Notes: generated by a model from the letters alone, not told the origin. Shown: positions 22,678-32,020, numbered from the stretch's first letter. The stretch is 37,624 nt of DNA from Eubacteriales bacterium (GCA_028693055.1 JAQUWD010000033.1:5890-43513); one strand, 5' to 3'. Program-made: numbers and translations.

Positions 22678-23718
22678 ATGTCCAAACAGGAGCAGTTTTT
22701 GATGACCGAAGGGACGCTGCTTACCGAGAACGGCCAACTTGAGCAAGCCGGCTACCAGCACCAGCTAGTGCGGGAATATAACCGCGCCCATATCAAGGCG
22801 AGTAAGCTGCGTATTAAGGAATGGGACTATTACTGCGTTTGCAGCGGTGACACGGTACTGGCCCTCACCATTGCGGATAATGGGTATATGGGACTGGACA
22901 GCGTTACCCTGATTGACTTAAACCTCCGCTGGCAGTATACCAAGAGCTTTATGAGGGCGTTTCCCATGGGCAAGACCGGTCTGCCCTCCACCAGCAAGCA
23001 GGGGGATGTGGCGGTAGAAAAGAAGGGGTATTCGCTACGCTTCCATAATGACGGCAAAACCCGGGTGCTGGATGCGAGAGTGGACCGTTTCTTCGATGGC
23101 AAGCCCTTGACCGCCCATATCGAATTGAGCGACGAGCCGGAGCATTCCATGGTGATCGCCACTCCCTTTCCGGGCAAACCCAAGGCTTTTTATTACAACC
23201 AAAAGATCAATTGTCTGCAAGCAAACGGGCAGGTCACTTTTGACGGCCAGACCCATGAGTTCTCCAAGGAAAACTCCATGGCTGTGCTGGATTGGGGTCG
23301 GGGCGTGTGGACATACAAAAACACATGGTATTGGAGCAGCCTGAGCGGCCGCGTCGACGGCGTACCCTTCGGCTTTAATCTAGGCTATGGCTTCGGCGAC
23401 ACCTCCGCAGCCACGGAGAACATGCTGTTCGTAGACGGCAAAGCCCATAAGCTGCATCAGGTCGTATTTCAGATTCCTACCAAGGAGGACGGGAGCGACG
23501 ATTTCCTTAAGCCGTGGAGCGTGAAGGATAACGAAGGCAAGCTTGAGCTTGTCTTTACCCCCGTACTGGACCGCGCGGCGCTTACCAGCGTTGGCATTAT
23601 TGAAAGCGACCAGCATCAGGTATTCGGTTATTTTGACGGAATCGCCCGCACGGATACGCAGGAGCTGAAGCTTGTCCACATGCTTGGTTTTGCGGAAAAG
23701 GTGCGCAACAAATGGTAG
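22678..23718 (+). CDS. DUF2804 domain-containing protein
   Basis: 346 residues. ATG 22678 is chosen for GGGAGGAG 7 bases upstream; an in-frame ATG at 22654 lacks one. The sequence shows the DUF2804 pattern: KEWDYYCV near residue 42, FPMGKTGLP, VLDWGRGVWTY(K)NTWYW in the middle and LGYGFGD. The family is a conserved beta-rich protein of unknown function, without catalytic assignment. No signal peptide. Downstream of galM by 30 bases and likely co-transcribed. Confidence 0.8.
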   Translation: MSKQEQFLMTEGTLLTENGQLEQAGYQHQLVREYNRAHIKASKLRIKEWDYYCVCSGDTVLALTIADNGYMGLDSVTLIDLNLRWQYTKSFMRAFPMGKTGLPSTSKQGDVAVEKKGYSLRFHNDGKTRVLDARVDRFFDGKPLTAHIELSDEPEHSMVIATPFPGKPKAFYYNQKINCLQANGQVTFDGQTHEFSKENSMAVLDWGRGVWTYKNTWYWSSLSGRVDGVPFGFNLGYGFGDTSAATENMLFVDGKAHKLHQVVFQIPTKEDGSDDFLKPWSVKDNEGKLELVFTPVLDRAALTSVGIIESDQHQVFGYFDGIARTDTQELKLVHMLGFAEKVRNKW

Positions 23719-23750
23719 ACTCCTCCCAAACGGGCGGAGTGAAAGAATAG

Positions 23751-24653
23751 ATGGGCATGCGAAAGAAGCGTTTGGTTCTCCTCCTCCTTGCGTGTGCCCT
23801 TGTCCTATTTGCCATCGGCAGTTTAGCCGACGTAGGCAATTTTTCCGGCAACAGCGATTACGGCGGCAGCTCTCATACAAGCAGCAGAGATAACGATAGC
23901 TCTTATTCGTATTCTTCTTCTGCACTCGGCGCCTACTTGTTTGAAAACACCGATCCCCGCGTCGGGCTGCTGATCGTTGTGGTATCCATTATTGTACTCG
24001 CTATTTGGGTGAAACGCAGTCCAAATGAAAAAGGCGAATCATATAGCCGCATTGATAACGGCGGGTCCCCTGTCAAAACCGTCGATCTCTCCTCCATAAG
24101 AGAAAAAGATCCACGCTTTTCAGAAGCCGCATTCCTACAGCGCATATCTAATCTGTACGTGCGCATGCAAAAGGATTGGGAGCGTAAGGAATTTCAGGAA
24201 ATGCGCCATGTGATGACCGACCAGCTCTTTAACCAGCTAAACGAGCAGCTGATGGAGTACGTCTCTCGCAAACGCACCAATCATGTGGAGCGTATCGCGG
24301 TGCTGAACAGCAAAATTACAGGGTACGGCTGCGACGGCAGATACGACCGAATTACGGTGCTGCTGAACACCCGTATTGTGGATTATGTTACGGAGGATGC
24401 AACAGGTCGCGTCGTATCCGGAAGCGACACGGCAGAGAAATTCATGACCTATGAATGGACGCTTATTCGCGGATGCGGCAACACCACCGACACTCAAGCC
24501 GGGTTCATGCAGGTGCATTGCCCCAGCTGCGGTGCGCCCATGGAGATAAGCCAATCCGCCAAATGCGAATACTGCGGCGCGGTAACCTCTGCCAGCGATC
24601 ATGACTGGGTCATTAGCGCTATGCGCGGCTTATCCCAGCGTACAGCGCGTTGA
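23751..24653 (+). CDS. Tim44-like membrane protein with C-terminal zinc ribbon
   Basis: 300 residues. N-terminal signal or anchor helix (about 6-27), a Ser/Tyr-rich outer segment (30-60), a second membrane helix (about 70-88, GLLIVVVSIIVLAIWV), then a Tim44-like domain (about 118-255: FLQRISNLYVRMQKDWERKEFQEMRHVMTDQLF is typical, split here only by length) and a zinc ribbon CPSC...CEYC (about 261-278). Tim44-like domains in bacteria are lipid- or membrane-associated with unknown roles. The ATG at 23757 is an equally possible start. Confidence 0.75.
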   Translation: MGMRKKRLVLLLLACALVLFAIGSLADVGNFSGNSDYGGSSHTSSRDNDSSYSYSSSALGAYLFENTDPRVGLLIVVVSIIVLAIWVKRSPNEKGESYSRIDNGGSPVKTVDLSSIREKDPRFSEAAFLQRISNLYVRMQKDWERKEFQEMRHVMTDQLFNQLNEQLMEYVSRKRTNHVERIAVLNSKITGYGCDGRYDRITVLLNTRIVDYVTEDATGRVVSGSDTAEKFMTYEWTLIRGCGNTTDTQAGFMQVHCPSCGAPMEISQSAKCEYCGAVTSASDHDWVISAMRGLSQRTAR

Positions 24654-24680
24654 TGCACTCGCGAAAAAGCCCCAATGCAA

Positions 24681-24736
24681 AGTCCGGCAGGGCATGGGCT
24701 TCCGCCCCTGCACCCTGACAAGGGCTAATGCCCTTG
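24681..24736. repeat. Small intergenic inverted repeats
   Basis: GCAGGG (24687-24692) faces CCCTGC (24706-24711), and CAAGGGC (24719-24725) faces GCCCTTG (24730-24736). The 12-mer AGTCCGGCAGGG at 24681 recurs exactly at 24827, on the other side of the large terminator. It looks like a dispersed intergenic repeat element; I cannot name it. Confidence 0.5.
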
Positions 24737-24773
24737 ACCCATTCATGGTAGACCCTGTACTTTGATATACCCC

Positions 24774-24816
24774 AAGGCAAAAGCCCCGCGACGAAAAGTC
24801 GCGGGGCTTTTGCCTT
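24774..24816. terminator. Bidirectional terminator
   Basis: A perfect 19-bp stem (24774-24792 with 24798-24816) around a GAAAA loop, with the GC-rich core flanked by A-rich and T-rich ends. It ends the deoC-to-Tim44 transcript. Confidence 0.85.
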
Positions 24817-24916
24817 CTGGTGCAGCAGTCCGGCAGGGGCTTCTGCATTGTTGGGATGAAAAAGGATAGAGCATTCGTTATACAAATGTTTCCAGCCTTT
24901 CAGGAGTGCTGTGAGG

Positions 24917-26869
24917 ATGAATAAAAAAGGGGGGATTTCTTTGAAGCGAAGACTATTTACTATTTTGCTGATTCTGGCGGTGACTTTCAGTGGGGTTGCG
25001 CTGGGAGAGTATACCGTTACCGCGCCGGATTCGATTCGGCTTGGCGGCACGGGAGACGATTCAATCGTCGACATTCTGGCTCTAGCTAATGGGGATTTGA
25101 TTCTTTCACTCTCTACTCAGGGCGGCTTTGACCAGGAGACAGAATACGGCAATAATATTCGCAAGGCTTGGCTATTGCGGCTTTCCACCGATGGGGTCAT
25201 CCTGTGGCAAACGGTCTTTGCCGAGGAAAAGGGCTATACCAGCTTTGGCTATACCACATTTTCTGCTCTTGAGGATAACGGTGACGGTACCTTTAGCGGC
25301 GTGGTTCATCACAGCGTGAATCAGTCGGGCGTATATACCCAGCCACAAACCCGCTCGCTGAAGGACGGCTCCCTGATTTCCGAAGGGGAAAAGACTGACT
25401 TGACAAAGCGGGATCCCAACATTAACACACATCGTTACCAAGACGGGCAGCTTGTTTTACAGGAGGAAATCCACGACGCGGGGGCAAGCTGCGAGCCATG
25501 CTATCTGACCCTATTTGATGAAAATGGCACAGAACGATGGATGGTTACGGCTTCCGATATCGGTATTAAGGTCATAGCAGGGATGAAGGTCGTTACTGGC
25601 GGAGTAATCCTTTATGGCAAGCAATGGATTGATGACGGCTATCGCATCGTGGCGCTACGCATAAACGACGATGGAACCGTTGGATGGCGCTACTGCCCCT
25701 CTGATATTCCGGATGGCGATCTGGATAACGCGCTGGTTGACAGCGACGGGCGCTTTGTTGGCGTCGGTTTCGCCCGCAGCGCCTATGCCGAGGACACAGG
25801 GTGGGCTTTTTGGCTGCATGTAAATCTGTGCTTGGATACGCAAACCGGCGAGGTCATTTGGCGACGTTTTTATGAGGTGGAAAGCAACTACCGAGGCAGA
25901 ATTCTTGAATGGAACGACCAATATCTGCTGCTGGGAAACCCCAGCTTTACGGTGATGGATCGGGAGGGATACCTGCGTGGGTCTTTTATGCAGTCCCCTC
26001 AAAACGATTACATCGGCTGGTGCACGCCCTTTCAATGGGGCGACCAGCTTTGGGTGGAAAAGCTGCTGAAGCGGGCGAACGGCACACAGGATGCAATGCT
26101 GGAACGGCTGGAGGTTCCTAAGGACGTTGCCGACGCGCCAAGGCTGGAACCCGCAGAGCTGCCGGTGAGTGAGACAGCCGAGGCACAGCTCTCCGAAGAA
26201 GAGCAGCGACAGCTTGATGAGCTGGTGGTTGCTAAAACCGCTGAATGGGAACAGGAGCTTGGTTTTTTCGGCCTGTGGCCCTTGGAAAAGAAGGTGGAAT
26301 TTTGCGAGTCCTTCGGCTCCGCACCAAGCGATTACAGCGCGGAATGGCGTTTGGTTTCTATGCCGGAGGAGGGGGACGTTACCGTCGCGAGCGTGCTTTC
26401 CCAAGCCAAGGAGATCCTCAAAAGCAAATTTGAATTAACGGATGCGCAAATCGAAGCCTACCAGCCCGGCGTGGAGTTCTATGCAGAGGGGGAATATGAC
26501 TTCTATTCCGGCAGCGACCGCACCTTGCTACTCTCTCTGTTCCGTTCCGCACCGGAAACGGAGTGGGGGTATTTTCCGGATTTCTTCATCTATGCGCCCT
26601 CTCCCGACGGTGAAATAAAAATGATTCGCAACTTAGATGCGGAAACGATTATGAGCTGGGGGATAGGCAAAAACGCCGCCTTTATGCTCACGGAGCTTGG
26701 CAGCGTTTGCTACAATCCCGACGGGGGAAATTATTTTCACATTGACCGGGAATGCGTCAGCATGAAACCGGAATATTGGTCCAAGCTGGTGGAGCTGGAA
26801 ACGGGGCTGCTGCCCACAAAGGCTTATCGGCATTTAAAGCAATGCCCGGTTTGTCTGCCGGGGGATTGA
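24917..26869 (+). CDS. Large secreted protein, propeller-like N-terminal part
   Basis: About 650 residues. Three in-frame starts are possible: GTG 24911, ATG 24917 and TTG 24941. The TTG has GGGGGG 6 bases upstream and gives a clean signal peptide (MKRRLFTILLILAVTFSG), so it may be the real one. The mature protein has repeated strands with 'DG.ilWq', 'DDGTVGWRY' and 'TGEVIWRR' motifs, resembling a beta-propeller (about 35-400). A Glu-rich linker and an alpha/beta part follow. The C-terminus, CYNPDGGNYFHIDREC...CPVC, is a Cys/His motif seen in small extracellular metal- or disulfide-bound modules. Function unknown. Its stop directly abuts the stop of the convergent acyltransferase. Confidence 0.8.
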   Translation: MNKKGGISLKRRLFTILLILAVTFSGVALGEYTVTAPDSIRLGGTGDDSIVDILALANGDLILSLSTQGGFDQETEYGNNIRKAWLLRLSTDGVILWQTVFAEEKGYTSFGYTTFSALEDNGDGTFSGVVHHSVNQSGVYTQPQTRSLKDGSLISEGEKTDLTKRDPNINTHRYQDGQLVLQEEIHDAGASCEPCYLTLFDENGTERWMVTASDIGIKVIAGMKVVTGGVILYGKQWIDDGYRIVALRINDDGTVGWRYCPSDIPDGDLDNALVDSDGRFVGVGFARSAYAEDTGWAFWLHVNLCLDTQTGEVIWRRFYEVESNYRGRILEWNDQYLLLGNPSFTVMDREGYLRGSFMQSPQNDYIGWCTPFQWGDQLWVEKLLKRANGTQDAMLERLEVPKDVADAPRLEPAELPVSETAEAQLSEEEQRQLDELVVAKTAEWEQELGFFGLWPLEKKVEFCESFGSAPSDYSAEWRLVSMPEEGDVTVASVLSQAKEILKSKFELTDAQIEAYQPGVEFYAEGEYDFYSGSDRTLLLSLFRSAPETEWGYFPDFFIYAPSPDGEIKMIRNLDAETIMSWGIGKNAAFMLTELGSVCYNPDGGNYFHIDRECVSMKPEYWSKLVELETGLLPTKAYRHLKQCPVCLPGD

Positions 26870-27943
26870 TCAGAGCAGCTTGCGCAGGCACGGAATCTTT
26901 TTCAGTCCATAAGCCAAAGCAAGGCATAGCGCAAAGACGGCGATTTCCCAAATCAGCGCCGCCGCCAAGGAGGGCAATCGATCGCATAGGGGTAGGAAAA
27001 GGCGCTGCTTGGTCTGAGCAATCGCCAAATCCTGCATCAGATAAATGGCAAAGGCACAGCCGCCCAAGGTTTGCCACACTTTGGCGCTTCGGCTGCCAAC
27101 GCGGCGCAGGCAGACCTTGGCAAGGCTCATCAGCGCCATCGCAGCCAGCGCCACCAGCAGCGCCGGATGGGCGCGGTCATCCATAAACCAGTACGCGCCC
27201 AGCCCATCCATGCGGTCAAATTCCAATCGCGTTAGCCACAGGCAAAGCGCCATGCATCCCACCAAAACCGTCGCCGATAACGCGGCGGTTTTTCCATCTG
27301 CTTTTCCATAGCGGTGAATGTACTGCCCTGCGAAAAGCAATCCAACATAAACGCTGAGCATGGGCAGGTCGAAGTATTCCGGCAGCTTCGCATCAGGAAT
27401 ATAATGGGCAAGCAGCGGCCACACAGCTCCCACGCCAAAGGTTACGATCATCAGATAGCGATAATCCGTCCTTTGCATCTGCGCGGCCATCCGCTGCCAG
27501 AAGGGTAGCGTCAGCATCAGTCCCAGATAGAACGCCAAATACCAAAAGCCGTCCGTGATCTCGCCCTGCCAGACCTTTGCCAAAAACGCGCCGAAATCCG
27601 CCATACGCGGCCACAAACCGTAATACACCCACGCGTCATAAAGAAAGTACGCATACGAAGCCGCCAGCGCCGCCAGCAGCACACGGCCAAAGCGCCGCGC
27701 GATCTTGGGATAGGAGTCGATTTTGTTTAGCAGGCAAGCGCCCGATACCATTACAAACAGGGGAACCGCCGGCTTGCTTATGTAATACCACAGCACGGAC
27801 AGATGCCATGTGCCATTTGCCGGGGTCAACGCCTTGAACACAAGACTATTGGTATGGGTTACGATTACCAGAAAAGCAGCGGCAATCCGCAGAAAATCCA
27901 GATAGGGGGCGCGTTTATCGGTTAGCCCGTCCGTTTGTGCCAT
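26870..27943 (-). CDS. Membrane acyltransferase (acyltransferase 3 family)
   Basis: ATG 27943 is chosen: AGGAG lies 6 bases upstream and the protein then begins properly with RAPYLDFLRIAAAFLVIVTHT, the family signature with the catalytic His. 357 residues, about ten membrane helices, and PLFVMVSGACLL, also typical. These enzymes O-acetylate or O-acylate cell-surface polysaccharides. Follows the GT-C gene by 16 bases, the last gene of the glycan operon, so it probably decorates the glycan made there. Confidence 0.88.
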   Translation of the reverse strand: MAQTDGLTDKRAPYLDFLRIAAAFLVIVTHTNSLVFKALTPANGTWHLSVLWYYISKPAVPLFVMVSGACLLNKIDSYPKIARRFGRVLLAALAASYAYFLYDAWVYYGLWPRMADFGAFLAKVWQGEITDGFWYLAFYLGLMLTLPFWQRMAAQMQRTDYRYLMIVTFGVGAVWPLLAHYIPDAKLPEYFDLPMLSVYVGLLFAGQYIHRYGKADGKTAALSATVLVGCMALCLWLTRLEFDRMDGLGAYWFMDDRAHPALLVALAAMALMSLAKVCLRRVGSRSAKVWQTLGGCAFAIYLMQDLAIAQTKQRLFLPLCDRLPSLAAALIWEIAVFALCLALAYGLKKIPCLRKLL

Positions 27944-27959
27944 GCTATGCTCCTTTCGC

Positions 27960-29174
27960 CTATATCGCCGCAGGCGCGGTTTTCGGCTGAAACGCCTTGA
28001 TCGTTTCCCAGCTGAGCAAGCAAAGGACGACAAGCATCAGCACGCCGCCCGTCTGCAAGGAAAAGAACGGATAGCGAAACAGGTACTGGGAATAAGCGCT
28101 CAAGGTTGCCAGCAGCTCCAGCAGCACATACAGATACGCTCTGGGGCGATTGACGCTCACCGCCCAGCACAGCAGTAGAAGCTCGCCCACGACGCCATAG
28201 CGCTCATGCATCCGCGGCAGGAAGAACACGCAGCAGAGCACGCACCAAGCGCCTAGCAGCACGGCGTTTGCGCCGCTTACCTCCGCCTTTTGCCCAATGA
28301 GCCAGACCGCCATCAATCCAAGCGCCGACACCGCTAGCACGATGCCCGTGCGGGAGAACATACCCAAAACCGCTTGTTTATTCTGGATTGCTTCCCCCAT
28401 GACAGCGTACAGGTTCGGGCAGTTATAGGTAATCTCCGAGTACATTCCCGTTTGCCCCAAATAGATTTGAAGGGCAAATAGTGGGCTTTCTCCCACCAGC
28501 ATCATGGGAACACCGCTCAGAATGAGAATACCCGGCACGGTTAGGAACCACAGCAGCGAGAACTTTTTTTTGCCGCAGAAGTAAGCGATTCCAAACAGCG
28601 GGAGCAAGAAGATCGCTTGCAGCTTCCACGAAAGCGCCACGCCCAGCGCAATCAAGCTCCATTCCGGGCGGTCCTTTAGCAGCAGCACAACCGCCAGCAC
28701 GCTAAACAGTGCAAAATAAGCGTCGGTTTGACCCCATGCCGCGCTATTCCATAGAAGAATGGGAGAAAGCCACAGCAAGGCAAATCCGATAAAGCCATAA
28801 AAGGCTTTCTTCTCTTTGGGTAACAGCAGCCGCAGCAGCACGGTGCAGGCGCACACCAGCAGCGCGTCAAACCCAAGGCTGATCAGCTTTAATGCCATAG
28901 GGGTGTCAAGGCTTCCCAGCAGCCCCGCCGCCAGCGTCCACAGGTAAAGGTGCAGCGGGCTGTAGGTATATTGCAGCTCTGGGTCCAGCACGGCGGCCAT
29001 GCCGCCCTGCTTGATCGCGTTAAACCACGAGGAATTCATAAACTCAAGGTCGGCGGCCAAATGGGGCAGGTAGGACCAGCGTAGAAAAAGCCCCAGCAGC
29101 GCCACCGCCCCGTAGCCGAACCACAGAACGTGGCTCGAAATCCACTCCCGAAGCCTTTCTTCCCACTTCATCAT
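27960..29174 (-). CDS. GT-C membrane glycosyltransferase (Gpi18-like), copy 2
   Basis: 404 residues from ATG 29174, which overlaps the argH stop in ATGA; GGAG is upstream. About ten membrane helices. GT-C features: an acidic residue in the first outer loop (LAADLEF), WGQTDAYFALFSVLAV (GQxD motif) and the MHERYG motif near the C-terminus. This resembles Gpi18-like mannosyltransferases (COG5542), which use polyprenyl-phosphate sugars to build extracellular glycans. Clearly paralogous to the gene at 30648-31895, with collinear motifs. Acceptor and sugar unknown. Confidence 0.82.
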   Translation of the reverse strand: MMKWEERLREWISSHVLWFGYGAVALLGLFLRWSYLPHLAADLEFMNSSWFNAIKQGGMAAVLDPELQYTYSPLHLYLWTLAAGLLGSLDTPMALKLISLGFDALLVCACTVLLRLLLPKEKKAFYGFIGFALLWLSPILLWNSAAWGQTDAYFALFSVLAVVLLLKDRPEWSLIALGVALSWKLQAIFLLPLFGIAYFCGKKKFSLLWFLTVPGILILSGVPMMLVGESPLFALQIYLGQTGMYSEITYNCPNLYAVMGEAIQNKQAVLGMFSRTGIVLAVSALGLMAVWLIGQKAEVSGANAVLLGAWCVLCCVFFLPRMHERYGVVGELLLLCWAVSVNRPRAYLYVLLELLATLSAYSQYLFRYPFFSLQTGGVLMLVVLCLLSWETIKAFQPKTAPAAI

Positions 29175-30568
29175 GCTTCCTGCTCCCCCGAATGCTTTGC
29201 GAGCCACTCGTTACCTCGCTTCACGCTAGCCAGCACCGCCTCGGGGGCGGGCCCGCCGATTAAGCGGCGGCGGTTTACGCAGCTTTCCAGCGAGATCGCC
29301 TCATAAATATCCTCCTCAAAGGCGGGATGGGCGGCGCGAAGCTCCTCAAGGCTCAGATCGCACAGCGCCCGGTTTTCATGGACGCATTTGCCCACCAGTG
29401 AACCGCTGACATGGTGAGCGTCCCGAAAGGGTACGCCCTTGCCCACCAGATAATCCGCCAAATCCGTAGCGTTGGTAAAGCCCAGACCTGCGCTTTCATA
29501 CAGCTTTTCTGTGCGGAACTCCGTCGTGCGCAGCATTTCCGTAAAGGTAGGCAGACATTTGCAAAGCGTATCGTACGCGTCGAAGAAGGCTTCCTTGTCC
29601 TCCTGCATGTCCTTGTTATAGGCCAGCGGCAAGCCCTTCATCACCGTGAGCAGTGCCATCAGATCGCCATATACCCGTCCGGTTTTGCCCCGGGTTAATT
29701 CACAGGCGTCCGGGTTCTTTTTCTGGGGCATAATGCTGGAGCCTGTGGAAAAGCCGTCGTCCATCACCGCTGTGCCAAACTCCGTGGTGCTCCACAAAAT
29801 CAGTTCTTCACAGAAACGGCTTAAATGCATCATACACACGCTGGCGGCTGACAGGAAGGAAAGCAGAAAGTCCCGGTCGCTGACCCCGTCCAGCGCGTTA
29901 TCCGTCACCGCGGAAAAATGCAGCAGCTCTGCCACCCGTTCCCGGTTCAGCGGGTAGGTGGTGCCCGCCAGCGCGCCGCTGCCCAGCGGCATCACGTCGG
30001 CTTCCTCATAGGCATGCTCAAAGCGCACCACGTCCCGCTTGAACATTTGGAAATAAGCCATCATATGAAAGCCCAGCGTAATCGGCTGCGCCTTTTGCAG
30101 GTGGGTATACCCTGCCATAATAGTCGTTGCGTATTTCTCCCCAAGCTCCAAGAGCAGCGAAAGCAGCTTTTGGAGCAGCTCCTGAACATGAATGCACGCG
30201 CCCCGGGCATACATGCGCACGTCCAGCGCCACCTGATCGTTGCGGCTGCGACCGGTATGCAGACGCTTCCCCGCCTCGCCAATACGCTCGGTGAGCAACG
30301 CTTCCACAAACATATGCACGTCCTCCGCGCCCATATCCACAACCAGCGTACCCGCCTGATATTCCCTTAAAATCTCCATAAGGCCGGCAACGATGCGTTC
30401 GCCGTCCGCCTGTGTCAAAACCCCTTGCTCGGCGAGCATGGTAGCGTGGGCGATAGAGCCCGTAATATCGCATTCCAGCATCCGCTGGTCAAAGGGAATG
30501 GACGACTGAAAATCGTCCAACAGCGCATTGGTAGGTTTTTCAAAACGTCCAGCCCAAAGTTTCGCCAT
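29171..30568 (-). CDS. argH: Argininosuccinate lyase
   Basis: 465 residues from ATG 30568 (GGAG 10 bases upstream). Splits argininosuccinate into arginine and fumarate, the last step of arginine synthesis. Signatures: KLWAGRFEKPTNALLDDF at the N-terminus, HTGRSRNDQVALDVRMY (about 105-121), GYTHLQKAQPITLG with the catalytic His, and GSSIMPQKKNPDACEL (about 280-295), the fumarase/aspartase-superfamily loop. argG and other arginine genes are not beside it; instead it is embedded between two paralogous glycosyltransferase genes. Confidence 0.97.
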   Translation of the reverse strand: MAKLWAGRFEKPTNALLDDFQSSIPFDQRMLECDITGSIAHATMLAEQGVLTQADGERIVAGLMEILREYQAGTLVVDMGAEDVHMFVEALLTERIGEAGKRLHTGRSRNDQVALDVRMYARGACIHVQELLQKLLSLLLELGEKYATTIMAGYTHLQKAQPITLGFHMMAYFQMFKRDVVRFEHAYEEADVMPLGSGALAGTTYPLNRERVAELLHFSAVTDNALDGVSDRDFLLSFLSAASVCMMHLSRFCEELILWSTTEFGTAVMDDGFSTGSSIMPQKKNPDACELTRGKTGRVYGDLMALLTVMKGLPLAYNKDMQEDKEAFFDAYDTLCKCLPTFTEMLRTTEFRTEKLYESAGLGFTNATDLADYLVGKGVPFRDAHHVSGSLVGKCVHENRALCDLSLEELRAAHPAFEEDIYEAISLESCVNRRRLIGGPAPEAVLASVKRGNEWLAKHSGEQEA

Positions 30569-30647
30569 GTACAATCAACTCCATTTATTCATGTTAAGGG
30601 TGATAAACGCCCAATTTCCGTTAAGGGCGAAGGGTTTGACAGGTTCT

Positions 30648-31895
30648 TTATAGGGAAGCCAGTTTGCTTGGGTCGCTCACATTTTCCAGCGCTACCGACG
30701 AATCGGCTTTACAGGCGTTAACCAGCTCCCAGCTAAGAGCAAACAACACGATCAAGTTTAAAACTCCGCACAATTGCAGTGAAAAAAACGGGGAATCGAA
30801 TAAGAACTCCGAATAGCTGCTGATGGTCGCCAGCAGATTCAGCAGCACCCAGCCGTAGCAGCGCGGTTTCCCACAGCACAACGCCCAGCATAGAAGCAAC
30901 AGCTCGCCAACAAAACCATAGCGCTCGTGCATCCCCGGCATGAAAAATAGGCAGCACAGCACGCACCATGCGCCAAAGAGCACCATTTGTTCGCCTGCGA
31001 GCTTCCTTTTTCTGCTCATCATCCAAGCAGACATCCCTCCCAGTGCCGCAACAGTCATGCATACGCCCAGCCTCGCGAGCATTCCTCTGGTCATTTGACT
31101 GGTTTTGGATAGATCACCCAAAATGGCAAACAAATTGGGGCAGTTGACGGTAAGCTCACTCATTTGAGACGATTGATACAAATAAACGTTCATCGCATAG
31201 AGCGGGCTTTCTCCAAATAGCGCCATGGGAACGCCACTGAGCACCACCATAGTAGGTATCATCAAAAACCACAGGCAGCTAAACCTTTTGTTGCCTAGAA
31301 AATAAAGCAGAAGGAACAGTGGCAATAGAAGCGCGGCAGGCAGCTTAAAGCACAAGGCGGCTCCCATCAACAGCAACGCTGCGATCGGCTTATTCTTCAT
31401 TGTCGTCCATACCGCCAGCAAGCACAGGAATCCGTACCATGTATCCATTTGTCCCCAGCAGGCGACATTAAGCAAAAGCAACGGATCAAATACTAACAGC
31501 AAAAAAGCTAGGAAACGGCGATAACGATATTTTTCATCAGGCAGCAGAGCGCGAATCAGTAGCATAAACGCTACGCACAACAAAACCTCGCCAACTCCGC
31601 TGATCAACTTTACCTGCGTAAGTGTATCAAGGCTACCGAACAGCTTCACCTCTGCCAGCATAAGATATATGTTGATGGGCGTATAATTCATTTTTACTTC
31701 GGGCTTTAGCAACGCAGGAACGCCTCCGTTCCAAATCGCGTCAAGCCATGGAACATTATAAGCCTTTGCGTCTCTTGAAAGGAAAGGGACAAAGGAGAAC
31801 CGTATAAAAATGCCCAATAACAGCACCGCGCCACAGGCAATCCAAAAGACGTTTTTGATCGCCCAACCTCGACAACGTTCCTCCAGTCTTATCAT
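30648..31895 (-). CDS. GT-C membrane glycosyltransferase (Gpi18-like), copy 1
   Basis: 415 residues from ATG 31895, with GGGAGGAA 8 bases upstream; an upstream in-frame ATG at 31934 overlaps the promoter. Same plan as copy 2: first outer-loop acid (SRDAKAYN), WGQMDTWYGFLCLLAV, MHERYGFVGELLLLCW, about ten helices. First gene of the operon, 79 bases before argH. The two copies differ enough to suggest separate sugar linkages in one glycan. Substrate not deducible. Confidence 0.82.
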   Translation of the reverse strand: MIRLEERCRGWAIKNVFWIACGAVLLLGIFIRFSFVPFLSRDAKAYNVPWLDAIWNGGVPALLKPEVKMNYTPINIYLMLAEVKLFGSLDTLTQVKLISGVGEVLLCVAFMLLIRALLPDEKYRYRRFLAFLLLVFDPLLLLNVACWGQMDTWYGFLCLLAVWTTMKNKPIAALLLMGAALCFKLPAALLLPLFLLLYFLGNKRFSCLWFLMIPTMVVLSGVPMALFGESPLYAMNVYLYQSSQMSELTVNCPNLFAILGDLSKTSQMTRGMLARLGVCMTVAALGGMSAWMMSRKRKLAGEQMVLFGAWCVLCCLFFMPGMHERYGFVGELLLLCWALCCGKPRCYGWVLLNLLATISSYSEFLFDSPFFSLQLCGVLNLIVLFALSWELVNACKADSSVALENVSDPSKLASL

Positions 31896-31923
31896 CGCCG
31901 TTCTTCCTCCCGTATCGGATCTT

Positions 31924-31945
31924 ATGAATACCATTCATTATAGCA
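31924..31945 (-). promoter_or_regulatory. Extended -10 promoter with palindrome, glycan operon
   Basis: The minus strand reads TGCTATAAT (31937-31945), an extended -10 element; no good -35 is seen. Just downstream the palindrome ATGAAT-3 nt-ATTCAT (31924-31938) overlaps the -10 end and expected start site, a possible operator. Confidence 0.6.
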
Positions 31946-31980
31946 TGGGGCGCAAGGTTGCGCTATAGCGGAATCCATGC

Positions 31981-32020
31981 AAAAAAAAGCAAGGCGGACT
32001 GCTCACCACAACAGTCCGCC
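31981..32020 (-). terminator. dnaE terminator
   Basis: A perfect 9-bp stem (31993-32001 with 32012-32020) followed on the minus strand by eight T (31981-31988). It lies 200 bases past the dnaE stop. The stretch 32021-32220 contains no convincing gene; it is probably a long 3' untranslated region. Confidence 0.85.
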
